DNA from: Marinobacter sp. EhC06
GTDB taxonomy: Bacteria; Pseudomonadota; Gammaproteobacteria; Pseudomonadales; Oleiphilaceae
DNA: 64,000 nt
Assembly (NCBI RefSeq): GCF_001650915.1
Contig: NZ_LXYO01000012.1
Span: 248,001-312,000, forward strand
Direction: 5' to 3'
Part shown: positions 10,601-18,548 of the stretch, one piece after another
Position numbering within the stretch: the stretch's first letter is position 1
How the letters are laid out: each line of letters starts with the position of its first letter
Notes under the pieces: generated by a model
Told to the model about the DNA's origin: nothing
Database searches by the model: none
Seen by the model: the letters and a program-made list of their open reading frames with translations, nothing else
Position numbers and translations under genes: made by a program

Positions 10601-10729
10601 AATGGTGACGTCGGGGTTGGCTTCCTTGGGGATGGTCTGAAACGCGGCAATACCCCCGAGAATCAGGAACAGCAGGGTAAGCAAGGTAGTCCGGCTGCGG
10701 TCGATGGCGGCAAAGATCAGTGCGCGCAT
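7646..10729 (-). CDS. RND efflux transporter permease (HAE1/AcrB type)
   Basis: A 1027-residue inner-membrane RND pump driven by the proton gradient. It shows the expected layout: N-terminal helix (TLLTLLFLILGGIAAF), large periplasmic loop, helices with the proton-relay Asp region (GMLVDGAIVVSELADRN), a second periplasmic loop and a second set of helices. Length is normal for the family. It lies 5 bases after its adaptor gene in one operon. No outer-membrane TolC-type gene is nearby, so the channel must be encoded elsewhere. Substrates unknown. Confidence 0.92.
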   Translation of the reverse strand: MRALIFAAIDRSRTTLLTLLFLILGGIAAFQTIPKEANPDVTIPMIYVSMTLDGISPEDAERLLVRPMEQELRSLEGIKEMRGTASEGHASVMLEFDAGFDPDKALQDVREKVDTARTKLPQEADEPRVNEINVSLFPVLSVGLSGPLSERELITIARRFQDAIESIPEVLEVEIGGDREDLLEIVVDPQVLESYGVDFDQLASLVTRNNQLVAAGSLDTGNGRMALKVPGVIETIEDVMSMPIKVDGDTVVTFGDVAMLQRTFKDPAGFARINGEPALVLEVSKRSGANIIETIAQVRELIDQARPELPDSLEIRYIMDQSEEVRDILSDLLNNVLTAIVLVLIVVIAAMGPRSAVMVGLTIPGAFLTGILVIWSMGLTLNIVVLFSLILVAGMLVDGAIVVSELADRNLSEGQTVKHAWAEAASRMAWPIIASTATTLAVFVPLLFWPGVVGEFMKFLPLTVIICLIASLAMALVFLPVLGSTSGGRRARQGHLQGRLMKGYRRVLAMLLRSPGLTLIGVLCVIAVIYAAYARFNHGVEFFPSVEPDSAQVQVRARGDLSVWERDAIVREVEQRLRGMPEVKALYARSMVQTSSQLAPDVIGVLQFQFTDWFTRRPASAILEDFRGMTSDIPGIELEFRKQEGGPAEGKPIELQVSSREANSLNGYVDEIKDRMRELGGFVDIEDDRSLPGIEWRLQVDREAAARFGTDVLGIGSAVRLVTNGLKLATYRPEDVRDEVDIVVRVPNKWRELDHLQRQTIHTSRGQVPLSEFVDLRPGDKTNSIVRVDGQRTVTIKSDLAQGRRVDELLRALQAEMPEPPEGISVKFAGENEDQQQASNFLATAFLVAIGLMLLILVTQFNSLYQTFLILSAIVLSTAGVLLGLLVNGQSFGIVMVGMGTIALAGIVVNNNIILIDTYNQMRKDGMEAYEAALETGCLRLRPVLLTAITTVLGLMPMVLGVNVDLLTPSLGLGAPSTQWWTQLSSAIAGGLAFATVLTLLLTPSLLVLGNRAGQAFGRLAARFRSA

Positions 10730-10734
10730 GCGGT

Positions 10735-11817
10735 CTAGCCCCTGTCTTCAGCGGCGTCGACCGGTACGACCTGCTCACCGGTGCTCACGAAACCACCGCC
10801 CCGGGTAATCAGGCGGATCTCATCCGGCAAGCCGGTCACCCAGGCGCCCTCAGTTGACACACTCAACAGCTTCACTTCCCCGAACTCGACGCGGTTTTCA
10901 CCGTTCACGTATTTCACACCCGGGCGACCGTCATCACCGAGGGACAGGTAGGCGGGTGAGATAAACATCGCCTTTACCTCCGGCAATGCCACCCTGAGGC
11001 TGGCGCTGCCACCGGCCACCCGCATGCGATCCGGATTCTCCACCGCAATCTCCACCGCAAAACTCCGGGTTTCGGGCGATGCAGCGCTGGCCACAAAGGT
11101 CACCACGCCAGAAAGACGGCTACCATCCAGCAAATCCACACGAACGGCCTGGCCGGGCGCCACATCGCCCACCGATTGCTGGGGAATCTGCGCGGTAGCC
11201 TTCAGGCGATCCACCCTCACCAGCTGAAACAGAGGGGAACCCACCTGCACCAGATCGCCGGTATCCACCGATTTGCTGTTGATAATGCCGTCAAAAGGCG
11301 CCTCGGGAGTAAGGTGGCTGATGGCCTGTCGGGCACCGGTCAGCTCCGCTTCAGCGGCAGCAAGCTCGCTTTCCAGGCTCAAAATCTGGGATTCCGAGGC
11401 GAGGTTATTGGCGCGGAGCCGACGCGCAGCCACCAGGTCCGCTTCCAGTTTCCGAACCCGGGACTGCCAGCGCAACACCTCAGCACTCCGACCTTCATCG
11501 GATATCGTAAGCAGCTTCTGTCCCTGCCGGACTTGCTCACCCAGGCTCACAGCCAGAGATTCCACCCGACCGGACACCTGGGCACTCAGCATCACCGAAC
11601 TCCAGGGCTCCAACTGGCCCTGCAGCATCAGACCCGGCTCATGCAGCCGTGCCGTCAGGGTTTCCACCTGCACAGTTGTAGGCTGGCCATCGCCGCTGTC
11701 CTGACGTTCCGGAGCCTCGTCACTGGCCACCTTCACCTCGCCAGTCGCCATCCAGATCACCAGCGCGATCACGATCAAAAGTGACAGCCCAAGAGAACCC
11801 CATTTTGCTTTCGTCAT
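10735..11817 (-). CDS. RND efflux periplasmic adaptor (membrane fusion protein)
   Basis: A 360-residue adaptor linking the RND permease to an outer-membrane channel. It has an N-terminal anchor (LGLSLLIVIALVIWMA), a lipoyl/barrel-sandwich half starting near LQGQLEPWSSVMLSAQVSGR, a coiled-coil hairpin (SRVRKLEADLVAARRL to LESELAAAEAELTGARQA) and the returning half (PEAPFDGIINSKSVDTG). The frame extends upstream to 11877, but the ATG at 11817 gives a proper N-terminal anchor and has AGGAA about 13 bases upstream. First gene of the operon adaptor-permease-truC, divergent from the ilv leader region. Confidence 0.88.
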   Translation of the reverse strand: MTKAKWGSLGLSLLIVIALVIWMATGEVKVASDEAPERQDSGDGQPTTVQVETLTARLHEPGLMLQGQLEPWSSVMLSAQVSGRVESLAVSLGEQVRQGQKLLTISDEGRSAEVLRWQSRVRKLEADLVAARRLRANNLASESQILSLESELAAAEAELTGARQAISHLTPEAPFDGIINSKSVDTGDLVQVGSPLFQLVRVDRLKATAQIPQQSVGDVAPGQAVRVDLLDGSRLSGVVTFVASAASPETRSFAVEIAVENPDRMRVAGGSASLRVALPEVKAMFISPAYLSLGDDGRPGVKYVNGENRVEFGEVKLLSVSTEGAWVTGLPDEIRLITRGGGFVSTGEQVVPVDAAEDRG

Positions 11818-11945
11818 TGAATGCTCACTGTTCCTGAATCGGAGGTTGGCAGAGAAACCGGCAATTAACGGTTGCATCCGTATAAAAACGTGGGGTAGAT
11901 TCTACACAGAATCTTTTTACGAATTCAGAGCAGACTGTCGATTTT

Positions 11946-12038
11946 ATGAATCTCAACGCAGTGATTGTCCTTGTGAAGCTTGTCCTGGTGGTCGTGGTAC
12001 CGTCCGGGGGCTTCTGCGTGGACAAGCGGGTGAGATAG
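11946..12038 (+). CDS. ilv leader peptide (attenuator control peptide)
   Basis: A 30-codon reading frame starting ATG AAT CTC and ending TAG at 12036. Codons 6-18 read V I V L V K L V L V V V V: 8 Val, 3 Leu and 1 Ile in 13. It lies 90 bases upstream of acetolactate synthase and just ahead of an intrinsic terminator. This is the arrangement of the ilv leader peptides of enteric bacteria, where stalling at branched-chain codons prevents termination. I see no strong ribosome site, only a weak purine stretch (CAGAGCAG). The peptide was read directly from the DNA; the regulatory role is by analogy. Confidence 0.85.
   Translation: MNLNAVIVLVKLVLVVVVPSGGFCVDKRVR
12004..12015 (+). promoter_or_regulatory. 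Antiterminator arm of the ilv attenuator
   Basis: CCGGGGGCTTCT lies just downstream of the leader's Val run. It can pair with the 5' arm of the terminator (AGAAACCCCCGG, 12060-12071) with one mismatch, and so competes with the terminator's own 3' arm, CCGGGGGTTTCT. A ribosome finishing the leader at 12036-12038 would cover this arm and allow termination; a ribosome stalled early in the Val/Leu run would leave it free. The mechanism is inferred. Confidence 0.7.
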
Positions 12039-12059
12039 CGACAAACCTGACAAGACACC

Positions 12060-12101
12060 AGAAACCCCCGGCACCGAAAGGTCCCGGGGGTTTCTTTTTT
12101 T
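12060..12101 (+). terminator. Intrinsic terminator of the ilv attenuator
   Basis: A perfect 12-bp stem (AGAAACCCCCGG / CCGGGGGTTTCT) is extended by an inner ACC-GAAA-GGT tetraloop hairpin and followed by seven T residues (12095-12101). It ends 27 bases before the ilvG start codon, so it must be overcome for expression. Confidence 0.9.
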
Positions 12102-12128
12102 ACGGCAAAAGAAAAGGGAAAAACGACC

Positions 12129-13829
12129 ATGAACGGCGCACAGCACATTCTTGAAGCGTTCCACCGCCACAACATCAGCACGGTTTTCGGGTATCCGGGT
12201 GGCTGCATCATGCCGCTATACGACGCGCTGGTGGACGATGTCGGCGTGGAGCATGTGCTGTGCCGCCATGAACAGGGCTGCGCCCTCGCGGCAGACGGCT
12301 ACGCCCGGGCCAGTGGCGAGCTGGGCGTGTGCATTGCAACGTCCGGCCCCGGCGCTACTAACCTGATCACCGGCGTGGCCAATGCCCACCGGGACTCCAT
12401 TCCCATGCTGGTCATCACCGGCCAGGTGCCGTCTGGCCTGATCGGCACCGACGCCTTCCAGGAAACCGACGTACTGGGCATGACCCTGGGCATCGTAAAA
12501 CACAGCTACCTGATCGATGATGCCAACAGCCTGCCGACCATCATGGAAGAAGCGATCGAACTGGCCCAGAGCGGTCGCCCCGGGCCGGTCTGGATTGATA
12601 TTCCCAAAGACCTGTTGCTGAGCGAAGCGGCCGATGCGCCCTTCCCCCGGCCAGAACCCCGTGAAACAGCTTCAACCGACCTGACGGACGCCCTGGCAAT
12701 GCTGCGCGCAGCCCGCAAGCCCCTGCTCTACAGTGGCGGTGGCATCAGCCTGGCCCACGCCGAGGACAGCTTCCGGGCCTTTGCCGAATCCTCCGCCCTG
12801 CCCGCGGTTGTAACTCTGAAAGGCATCGGCAACCCCGGGAAACACAATCCCTACAACCTCGGCATGCTGGGCATGCACGGGTCCCGGGCTGCCAACAAGG
12901 CCGTCGACGAGTGCGACCTGCTGCTGGTCATCGGCGCCCGCCTGGATGATCGCGCCACCGGCAAACTGGATGGCTTTGCGCCCAACGCCAGGATGATTCA
13001 CATCGATGCCGACGCAGCCGAAATCAACAAACTGCGCGACGCCGACCTGGCCATCCGCGGCGACCTGAACGACATATTGAAATCTCTGGCGGACGCGTTG
13101 CACGCCGAGCCGCTGGCCATCAAGGATTGGCAGAAACAGTGCCGCACCTGGTACACCACCGGTGGCTTCCATGCGGCCGACAACGATGACCCGATGGCCC
13201 CGATCACCGGCCCGGCCTTCATCCGCCAACTCTCCCGGATTGCCCCGGACGACACCGTGATCGCCTGCGACGTTGGTCAGCACCAGATGTGGGTAGCCCA
13301 GCACTACGACTTCGATCACCCGCGCCATCACCTGACCAGCGGCGGCCTCGGCACCATGGGCTTCGGCCTGCCAGCTGCCATCGGCGCCCAGTTTGCGGAT
13401 CGCAACAGCACCGTCATCAACGTCACCGGCGATGGCTCTTTCATGATGAACGCTCAGGAACTGGCCACCATCCGCCGTTACAACCTGCCCGTAAAACTGA
13501 TCGTCATGGACAACCAGTGCCTGGGCATGGTCCGCCAGCAGCAGGAGCTGTTCTACAACAACCGGGAAAGCCAGATAAACCTGGACGACAACCCCGACTT
13601 CGTTGCCATGGCCCGGGCCTTCGACATCCCGGCCCTGCACATCGAACGCACCGACCAGATCCGCCGCGGCATCGAAACCATCCTGGCCTATAACGGCCCG
13701 ATGCTGCTGCACGTTGCCATCAGCCGTGAAGAGAACGTCTGGCCCATCGTAAAACCCGGCGCCAGCAACACAGACATGATCGACGAAACTTCCCGCACCG
13801 CCAAAGCCAGCAAGGAGCAAGTTGCATGA
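12129..13829 (+). CDS. ilvG: Acetolactate synthase large subunit (IlvG type)
   Basis: A 566-residue thiamine-diphosphate enzyme that makes acetolactate or acetohydroxybutyrate, the first common step of Val/Leu/Ile synthesis. The N-terminal domain has GYPGGCIMPLYDAL and the catalytic Glu in CRHEQGCALAADGYARA. The C-terminal ThDP/Mg site has GDGSFMMNAQEL followed by DNQCLGMVRQQQ. The intact frame suggests a functional isozyme. The next gene, the regulatory subunit ilvM, overlaps it by 4 bases, indicating translational coupling. Expression is probably set by the leader-peptide attenuator immediately upstream. Confidence 0.93.
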   Translation: MNGAQHILEAFHRHNISTVFGYPGGCIMPLYDALVDDVGVEHVLCRHEQGCALAADGYARASGELGVCIATSGPGATNLITGVANAHRDSIPMLVITGQVPSGLIGTDAFQETDVLGMTLGIVKHSYLIDDANSLPTIMEEAIELAQSGRPGPVWIDIPKDLLLSEAADAPFPRPEPRETASTDLTDALAMLRAARKPLLYSGGGISLAHAEDSFRAFAESSALPAVVTLKGIGNPGKHNPYNLGMLGMHGSRAANKAVDECDLLLVIGARLDDRATGKLDGFAPNARMIHIDADAAEINKLRDADLAIRGDLNDILKSLADALHAEPLAIKDWQKQCRTWYTTGGFHAADNDDPMAPITGPAFIRQLSRIAPDDTVIACDVGQHQMWVAQHYDFDHPRHHLTSGGLGTMGFGLPAAIGAQFADRNSTVINVTGDGSFMMNAQELATIRRYNLPVKLIVMDNQCLGMVRQQQELFYNNRESQINLDDNPDFVAMARAFDIPALHIERTDQIRRGIETILAYNGPMLLHVAISREENVWPIVKPGASNTDMIDETSRTAKASKEQVA

Positions 13830-14104
13830 ACCCGCAAAGCCAGCCATCAACGCCAAGCTACACCATCAACTGCCGCATGACCCACGAAGCCGCCGCCCTG
13901 GAGCGCTTGTGCCAGGTGGTCCGCATCCGCGGGTTCCGGATTGCCACCATGGCGGTGGAAACCGCCGGTGAGCATCTGGATATCGCGCTGACTCTGGAGG
14001 GCACACGGCCGATAGCCATGTTGCAGTCGCAGCTGGAGAAGCTTCATACGGTTGCCGAGGTTGCCCTTGGTTCGACCTCTGTGGCTCGGTCTCGTTCGGC
14101 CTAA
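13826..14104 (+). CDS. ilvM: Acetolactate synthase small subunit (IlvM type, ACT domain)
   Basis: A 92-residue protein consisting of a single ACT domain (NCRMTHEAAALERLCQVVRI, then FRIATMAVE). The short length matches IlvM rather than the longer IlvH/IlvN. Its ATG overlaps the ilvG stop as ATGA. It stabilises and modulates the large subunit. The C-terminus is followed by a repeat-rich, gene-free stretch before the convergent cyanase gene. Confidence 0.88.
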   Translation: MNPQSQPSTPSYTINCRMTHEAAALERLCQVVRIRGFRIATMAVETAGEHLDIALTLEGTRPIAMLQSQLEKLHTVAEVALGSTSVARSRSA

Positions 14105-14181
14105 ACCTTGGAGATTGTCTTCGGTAGCCTGAGGTTTGGGAGTTAGGTCGCTCTGCAGCCTGAGGTTTGGCGGGCAGGTAC

Positions 14182-14266
14182 GGGGGTGGGGGTATCTTTT
14201 CTTCGGGGAAAACAACTCGCTTCGCTCAGACATCTTTTCCCTGTCAGAAAAGATACCCCCACCCCC
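14182..14266. repeat. Palindromic intergenic repeat, type A, copy 1
   Basis: Perfect 21-bp arms (14182-14202 and 14246-14266; the left arm begins GGGGGTGGGGGTATC) enclose a core containing CAACTCGCTTCGCTCAGACA, itself flanked by GGGAAAA/TTTTCCC. A second copy is at 21969-22045. The core recurs inverted in the type B repeat at 14448-14536. It lies downstream of ilvM and could act as a transcript end or RNA-stability hairpin. Confidence 0.8.
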
Positions 14267-14330
14267 TACCGACGGGCAGAAAGGATATTTCTGGGAGGGA
14301 AAGGACCAAAAGGATGCGAATCCGGGAGTT

Positions 14331-14400
14331 TGTAGGTCGGATTAGCGAAGCGTAATCCGACAAAACCCGTTGGATTACGCCTGCGGCTAATCCAACCTAC
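14331..14400. repeat. GTAGGT/ACCTAC palindromic repeat
   Basis: Outer arms GTAGGT and ACCTAC enclose two nested hairpins: GGATTAGC-gaa-GCGTAATCC and GGATTACGC-ctgc-GGCTAATCC. The pattern (GTAGGTYGGATTAGC with GCGTAATCC) is, from memory, a common extragenic palindrome in many gammaproteobacteria. Only one copy is seen here. The function is unknown. Confidence 0.75.
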
Positions 14401-14447
14401 AAAAGCACAAAAATCTTTAAACCTGTGAACCCGCGTTGCACGTCGGC

Positions 14448-14536
14448 GCGGGGTGGTAGGTGGATTTTTCGCCGGAAAAAGATGTCTGAGCGAAGCGAGT
14501 TGCTTTTTCCAAGAAAAACTCCACCTGCCACCCCGC
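14448..14536. repeat. Palindromic intergenic repeat, type B, copy 1
   Basis: 17-bp arms (14448-14464, beginning GCGGGGTGG; 14520-14536) match with one wobble. The core carries TGTCTGAGCGAAGCGAGTTG, the reverse complement of the type A core. A second copy is at 22130-22216, again just downstream of a type A element. Together A and B fill the gene-free stretch 14105-14596; I see no further gene there. Confidence 0.8.
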
Positions 14537-14596
14537 AGGCCCGCCCCTCAACCAACAGGCTACAAGGCCGGAAACTCCGAAGTTAAAGCCCTGAGA

Positions 14597-15040
14597 TTAC
14601 CAGGCTTTGTAAGGCAGAAACTTCCCGTTCATAGTCACGACCACACGGTCGCCCTTCGGATTCTCTTCCTTCTCGATGTCCATGGTGAAATCAATGGCAC
14701 TCATGATGCCGTCACCAAACTTCTCATGGATGAGCTCTTTCATGGTATCGCCGTAGACACCCACCACTTCGTACAAACGGTAAATTAGCGGATCCTGCGG
14801 AACAGCACCGTCCCAGGCTTTTTTCGGGCAGACCTGCAGGGCTTCGGCTATCGGCTTGTCGAGGTCGAGGACTTCGCACAGGGCAAAGGCCTTGTCCTCT
14901 GTGAGGCTGTTCATCCCCAGGGCCGCTGAGGTGGTGAATACCGGGGACATGCCGATGGTTTCGGCGATGGATTCCCAGGTCATACCCTTGGAAACTTTGG
15001 CTTCCAGGATTTTTGCGGTCATCAGTTCTTTGTTCATCAT
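14597..15040 (-). CDS. cynS: Cyanate hydratase (cyanase)
   Basis: A 147-residue cytoplasmic enzyme that converts cyanate and bicarbonate to ammonia and carbon dioxide. The N-terminal half is a helix-turn-helix-like fold (TWESIAETIGMSPVFTTSAAL). The active-site residues of the family are present: Arg and Glu in PLIYRLYEVVGVYG and Ser in GDGIMSAIDF. The full family length and conserved C-terminus (GDRVVVTMNGKFLPY) argue that it is active. A double ATG leaves the start ambiguous by one codon. It is the last gene of the operon that begins with the importer at 18283. Confidence 0.95.
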   Translation of the reverse strand: MMNKELMTAKILEAKVSKGMTWESIAETIGMSPVFTTSAALGMNSLTEDKAFALCEVLDLDKPIAEALQVCPKKAWDGAVPQDPLIYRLYEVVGVYGDTMKELIHEKFGDGIMSAIDFTMDIEKEENPKGDRVVVTMNGKFLPYKAW

Positions 15041-15067
15041 GGCTGTTTCCTCTCTTCGGTTTTGACG

Positions 15068-15976
15068 TCAGGCATTCACCGCACGGGCGGCAGTTTCGGA
15101 TTCGGTTTCAGATTCGTCAGACGCCGGCCCTGACTGGGCAACGCCTTTGGCGGGTTCCACGATTTTCGGGGTACCGTCTTTTTCCGGCAGGGCCGAGCCG
15201 CTGCGGTTGACCAGGAAGTCCACCAGGTAGTCCCGGGTCTTGTGATAGGCCGGGTTCTGGAAGATGGTGGCCCGGGCCCGCGGGTGCGGAATGTCCACTT
15301 TCACACTTTCGGCGATGCGGGCATTGGGGCCGTTGGACATCAGGAAAATGCGGTCGGACAACAGGATCGCTTCGTCGACATCGTGGGTGATCATGAACAC
15401 GGTCTGGCGGGTTTCTTCCCAGATTTTCACCAGTTCGTCCTGAATCACGCCCCGGGTGAGCGCATCCAGAGCACCGAACGGTTCATCCAGCAGCAGGAGT
15501 TCCGGCTGGGTGGCGAAGGCACGGGCGATACTTACCCGCTGGCGCATACCGCCGGACAGCTGGGACGGCTTGCGGTTCAGGGCGTGGTCCAGGCCCACCA
15601 TCTTCAGGTAGCGTTCGCTGTGCTCTTTCACCTTTTCCTTGGACCACTCCGGCCAGCGGGCGCGCACGGCGAAGACGATGTTATTCAGGGTGGTTTTCCA
15701 GGGCAGCAGGCTGTAGTTCTGGAACACCACGCCCCGCTCAAGGCCGGGACCTTTGATTTCCTTGCCATTCATCACCACGTTGCCGGCGCTGGCTTCGTCC
15801 AGGCCTGCCAACACGTTCAGGATGGTGGATTTGCCGCAACCGGAGTGGCCGATGATGCAGACAAACTCACCTTTCTCCAGGGCAAAGCGGATATCCTCGA
15901 AGACGGTCAGCTCGCCGCCCTGGCCGTCCGGATAGACTTTGGACAGGCCATCTACTTCCAGGAATGATTTACTCAT
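15068..15976 (-). CDS. Nitrate/cyanate-type ABC transporter ATPase
   Basis: A 302-residue ATP-binding subunit of the NrtD/SsuB/TauB class. Walker A is GHSGCGKST, the signature is [14 protein letters not shown], Walker B is [13 protein letters not shown] and the H-loop is MITHDVDEA. It powers import through the adjacent permease. About 60 low-complexity residues at the C-terminus ([15 protein letters not shown]) have no obvious domain. Co-transcription with cynS suggests cyanate as substrate, though nitrate-type systems are closely related. Confidence 0.9.
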   Translation of the reverse strand: MSKSFLEVDGLSKVYPDGQGGELTVFEDIRFALEKGEFVCIIGHSGCGKSTILNVLAGLDEASAGNVVMNGKEIKGPGLERGVVFQNYSLLPWKTTLNNIVFAVRARWPEWSKEKVKEHSERYLKMVGLDHALNRKPSQLSGGMRQRVSIARAFATQPELLLLDEPFGALDALTRGVIQDELVKIWEETRQTVFMITHDVDEAILLSDRIFLMSNGPNARIAESVKVDIPHPRARATIFQNPAYHKTRDYLVDFLVNRSGSALPEKDGTPKIVEPAKGVAQSGPASDESETESETAARAVNA

Positions 15977-16031
15977 AACAGGTCTCCATTCGGAGGGTTG
16001 AGGCCGGCACCGGAAACCGGTGCCGGACCGC

Positions 16032-16859
16032 TCATTCTTTGTATTCCACCAGTTTCTGGGCCTTGCCCAGGGCCAGGTCGAGCAGCATGCCCACTACCCC
16101 GATCATCAGGATGGAGAAGATCACGCTGGCCAGATCCAGGTTGTTCCACTCGTTCCACACGTAGTAGCCAATGCCGGTGCCGCCCACGAGCATCTCTGCG
16201 GCCACGATGACCAGCCAGGCAATGCCGATGGAAATGCGCATACCGGTCAGGATGGTGGGTGCGGCGGCCGGCAGGATCACCGTAATGGCGGTGCGCAGTG
16301 GGCCGAGTTCGTGGGTGCGGGCCACGTTTACCCAATCCTGCCTCACGTTTGCCACGCCAAAGGCGGTGTTCAGCAACATGGGCCAGATCGAGCAGATGAA
16401 GATCACGAAGATCGCCGACGCATCAGAGTCCTGGATGATGAACAGGGCCAGAGGCATCCAGGCCAGCGGCGAGATCGGCCGCAACACCTGGATGTACGGG
16501 TTCAGGGCCTTGTACATCAGCGGCGACATGCCGATCAGGAAGCCGACGGGCAGCGCAATGGCCATGGCCGCCAGGTAGCCGGTCAATACCCGATACACCG
16601 AATAGGCCAGCTGGATGCCGATACCCTTGTCGTTGGCGCCGGCGTCATAGAACGGATCGGACAACTCCGCCCAGGCCAGCTTGATCACCGCCGAGGGTGG
16701 CGGCACCCGGGATTCCTGCTCTACCCCACCCATCAGCATTTCGTATTCGGTCAGTCCTGTCTGGGCCTCCGGGGGCTGGGTTGCCATTTCCCAGAGCCCC
16801 AGGGCCAGAATCAGGAACGACACCGACAGCAGTGCTGCCCGGACGTTCAGGGAAGCCAT
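16032..16859 (-). CDS. Nitrate/cyanate-type ABC transporter permease
   Basis: A 275-residue inner-membrane permease with about six hydrophobic segments and the EAA-like cytoplasmic loop (ARTHELGPLRTAITVILPAAAPTI split around GPL). It resembles NrtB/CmpB. It lies 2 bases downstream of the binding-protein gene and 55 bases before the ATPase gene, so these form one transcription unit. Confidence 0.9.
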   Translation of the reverse strand: MASLNVRAALLSVSFLILALGLWEMATQPPEAQTGLTEYEMLMGGVEQESRVPPPSAVIKLAWAELSDPFYDAGANDKGIGIQLAYSVYRVLTGYLAAMAIALPVGFLIGMSPLMYKALNPYIQVLRPISPLAWMPLALFIIQDSDASAIFVIFICSIWPMLLNTAFGVANVRQDWVNVARTHELGPLRTAITVILPAAAPTILTGMRISIGIAWLVIVAAEMLVGGTGIGYYVWNEWNNLDLASVIFSILMIGVVGMLLDLALGKAQKLVEYKE

Positions 16860-16861
16860 GG

Positions 16862-18283
16862 TTACACCCTCCCGATGTCGAAGCTGCGTGCGTATTCTTC
16901 GGCACGATCAGAATCGAACGTCTTGCCCATGATGGTATGGGTCTTGTAAGTCTTGTCCGGAGCGGTGTAACCCAGTTCTTCCATGATCTTGCCGGTCTCG
17001 CTCGCCAGGTAGACCTGCTCGGCAATGCCTTTGTAGTCCACATCACCCTCGATATAACCCCAGCGCTTCATCTGGGTGAGGATCCACACGCCCATGGAGT
17101 GCCACGGGAACGGGTCGAAGTCGATGCGGTCCGGCACGTCTTTTACCTCTCCAAGGCCATCGGCGTAGTAGCCGGTCAGCACCTGCTGAATCACCGGTAC
17201 CGGCTGGTTCAGGTAGTTCTTCGGTGCGATAGCTTCGGAGATTTCCTTACGGTTATCCGGATTGTTGGAGTACTGCGTCGCGTCGATGATGGCGCGCAAC
17301 AGGGCGCCGTAGGTGTTCGGGTTCTGGGTCGCGAACTGCTTGCTGCAGGCAAAGGCGCAGCACGGGTGGCCTTCCCAGATGTCCTTGGTCAGCATGTGGA
17401 TGAAGCCCACCTTCTCCCAAACAGCACGCTGGTTGAACGGATCCGGTGACAGGTAGCCATCCAGGTTACCGGCTCGGAGGTTGGCAACCATCTCGGGTGG
17501 CGGGACCACTCGGATCTGCACGTCCTTGTCCGGGTCGATACCGTTCTCGGCCAGGTAGTAGCGCAACAGGAAGTTGTGCATGGAGTACTCGAACGGCACA
17601 CCAAACTTGAAGCCTTTCCACTGTTTAGGATCGCGCTTGTCCTTGTGGTCGACGTGCAGCACGATCGCCTGGCCGTTGATGTTCTCTACCGCCGGCATGA
17701 TGAACGGTTCCGGTGTGGAGCCGGCGCCCATGGTCATGGCCAGGGGCATGGGGGTGAGCATGTGGGATGCGTCGTACTCGCCCGCCAGGGATTTGTCCCG
17801 GGCCACCGCCCAACCGGCGGTTTTGGTGACAGTCACATCCAGGCCATAACGCTCATAGAACCCCATGGGGTGAGCCATGATGATCGGCGTGGCACAGGTG
17901 ATCGGTACAAAGCCAACGTTCAGCTTGGTCTTCTCAAGCTTGCCCAGGGATTCCTTTACCGCGGCCTTCGCTTTCTCCATCGGGAACACGCTGCCCAGAA
18001 CGGCCGCTGCGGTTCCAGCGCCCATCATTTTCATGAATGCGCGCCGGCTGTGTTCGTTGTGACCAAACACCGAGCGCACTAACGCGCCTTCGATGGCGCG
18101 ATCCATCATCGCTTCAGAATCCATATGCTCATCGGCTACGGCCTGCTGACCGGCAGAGGGTTTGAGATCGAGGGAAATGGACGGGGCGCTGTCGCCGGGT
18201 TTGCACTCCGGGCAGCCGCAGGTCTTGGCGTGAATCAGGGACTTGTCACCGTCAAACGGGTTTCCAAGGCTTTTCGTGGTCAT
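16862..18283 (-). CDS. Nitrate/cyanate-type ABC substrate-binding protein (Tat exported)
   Basis: A 473-residue NrtA/CmpA/CynA-family binding protein. Unusually, about 85 residues precede the twin-arginine signal (SRRAFMKMMGAGTAAAVLGS, near residue 80), and that leader includes a cysteine cluster, TCGCPECKPG, near residue 22. The mature part has the family pattern (LNVGFVPITCATPIIMAHPMGFYERYGLDV, read in two stretches) that binds small anions. Tat export suggests folding before transport. First gene of the cyanate operon, starting about 120 bases after a sigma-54 promoter. Confidence 0.88.
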   Translation of the reverse strand: MTTKSLGNPFDGDKSLIHAKTCGCPECKPGDSAPSISLDLKPSAGQQAVADEHMDSEAMMDRAIEGALVRSVFGHNEHSRRAFMKMMGAGTAAAVLGSVFPMEKAKAAVKESLGKLEKTKLNVGFVPITCATPIIMAHPMGFYERYGLDVTVTKTAGWAVARDKSLAGEYDASHMLTPMPLAMTMGAGSTPEPFIMPAVENINGQAIVLHVDHKDKRDPKQWKGFKFGVPFEYSMHNFLLRYYLAENGIDPDKDVQIRVVPPPEMVANLRAGNLDGYLSPDPFNQRAVWEKVGFIHMLTKDIWEGHPCCAFACSKQFATQNPNTYGALLRAIIDATQYSNNPDNRKEISEAIAPKNYLNQPVPVIQQVLTGYYADGLGEVKDVPDRIDFDPFPWHSMGVWILTQMKRWGYIEGDVDYKGIAEQVYLASETGKIMEELGYTAPDKTYKTHTIMGKTFDSDRAEEYARSFDIGRV

Positions 18284-18410
18284 GGCGCACTCTCCTGGGT
18301 TTGGGACCTAAATAACGGGTTATTTCTGCACTCTCACGGTGCAATAAAGGTGCGGCTCGGGCCCGAGGCTGAAAATGGTCGGGTCGGATCCGCGTTCTGG
18401 GAGAGGTATC

Positions 18411-18425
18411 GCAGGGTTTGTGCCA
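18411..18425 (-). promoter_or_regulatory. Sigma-54 promoter for the cyanate operon
   Basis: Read on the minus strand: TGGCAC-AAACC-CTGC. The GG of the -24 box and the GC of the -12 box are both present at the required spacing. Transcription would start near 18400, leaving an untranslated leader of about 115 bases before 18283. Confidence 0.75.
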
Positions 18426-18494
18426 AGTCCGATTAATTTTTTAACCCATTGTTTTTAAAGCATTAGGCATGAGGAATCTGAAAACAGGAGGGCT

Positions 18495-18547
18495 ACGACA
18501 TTTCGTAATTCACGATTTTTCGTAGCCAAGACTGCGATTTTTCGTAG
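18495..18547. promoter_or_regulatory. Triple repeat, likely activator binding sites
   Basis: Three related 14-mers: ACGACATTTCGTAA (18495-18508), ACGATTTTTCGTAG (18512-18525) and GCGATTTTTCGTAG (18534-18547). Sites two and three are 22 bp (two helical turns) apart. They lie about 95-147 bp upstream of the cyanate operon start, the usual place for sigma-54 activator sites. They abut the -24 box of the activator's own promoter, which suggests autoregulation. Confidence 0.65.
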
Positions 18548-18548
18548 T

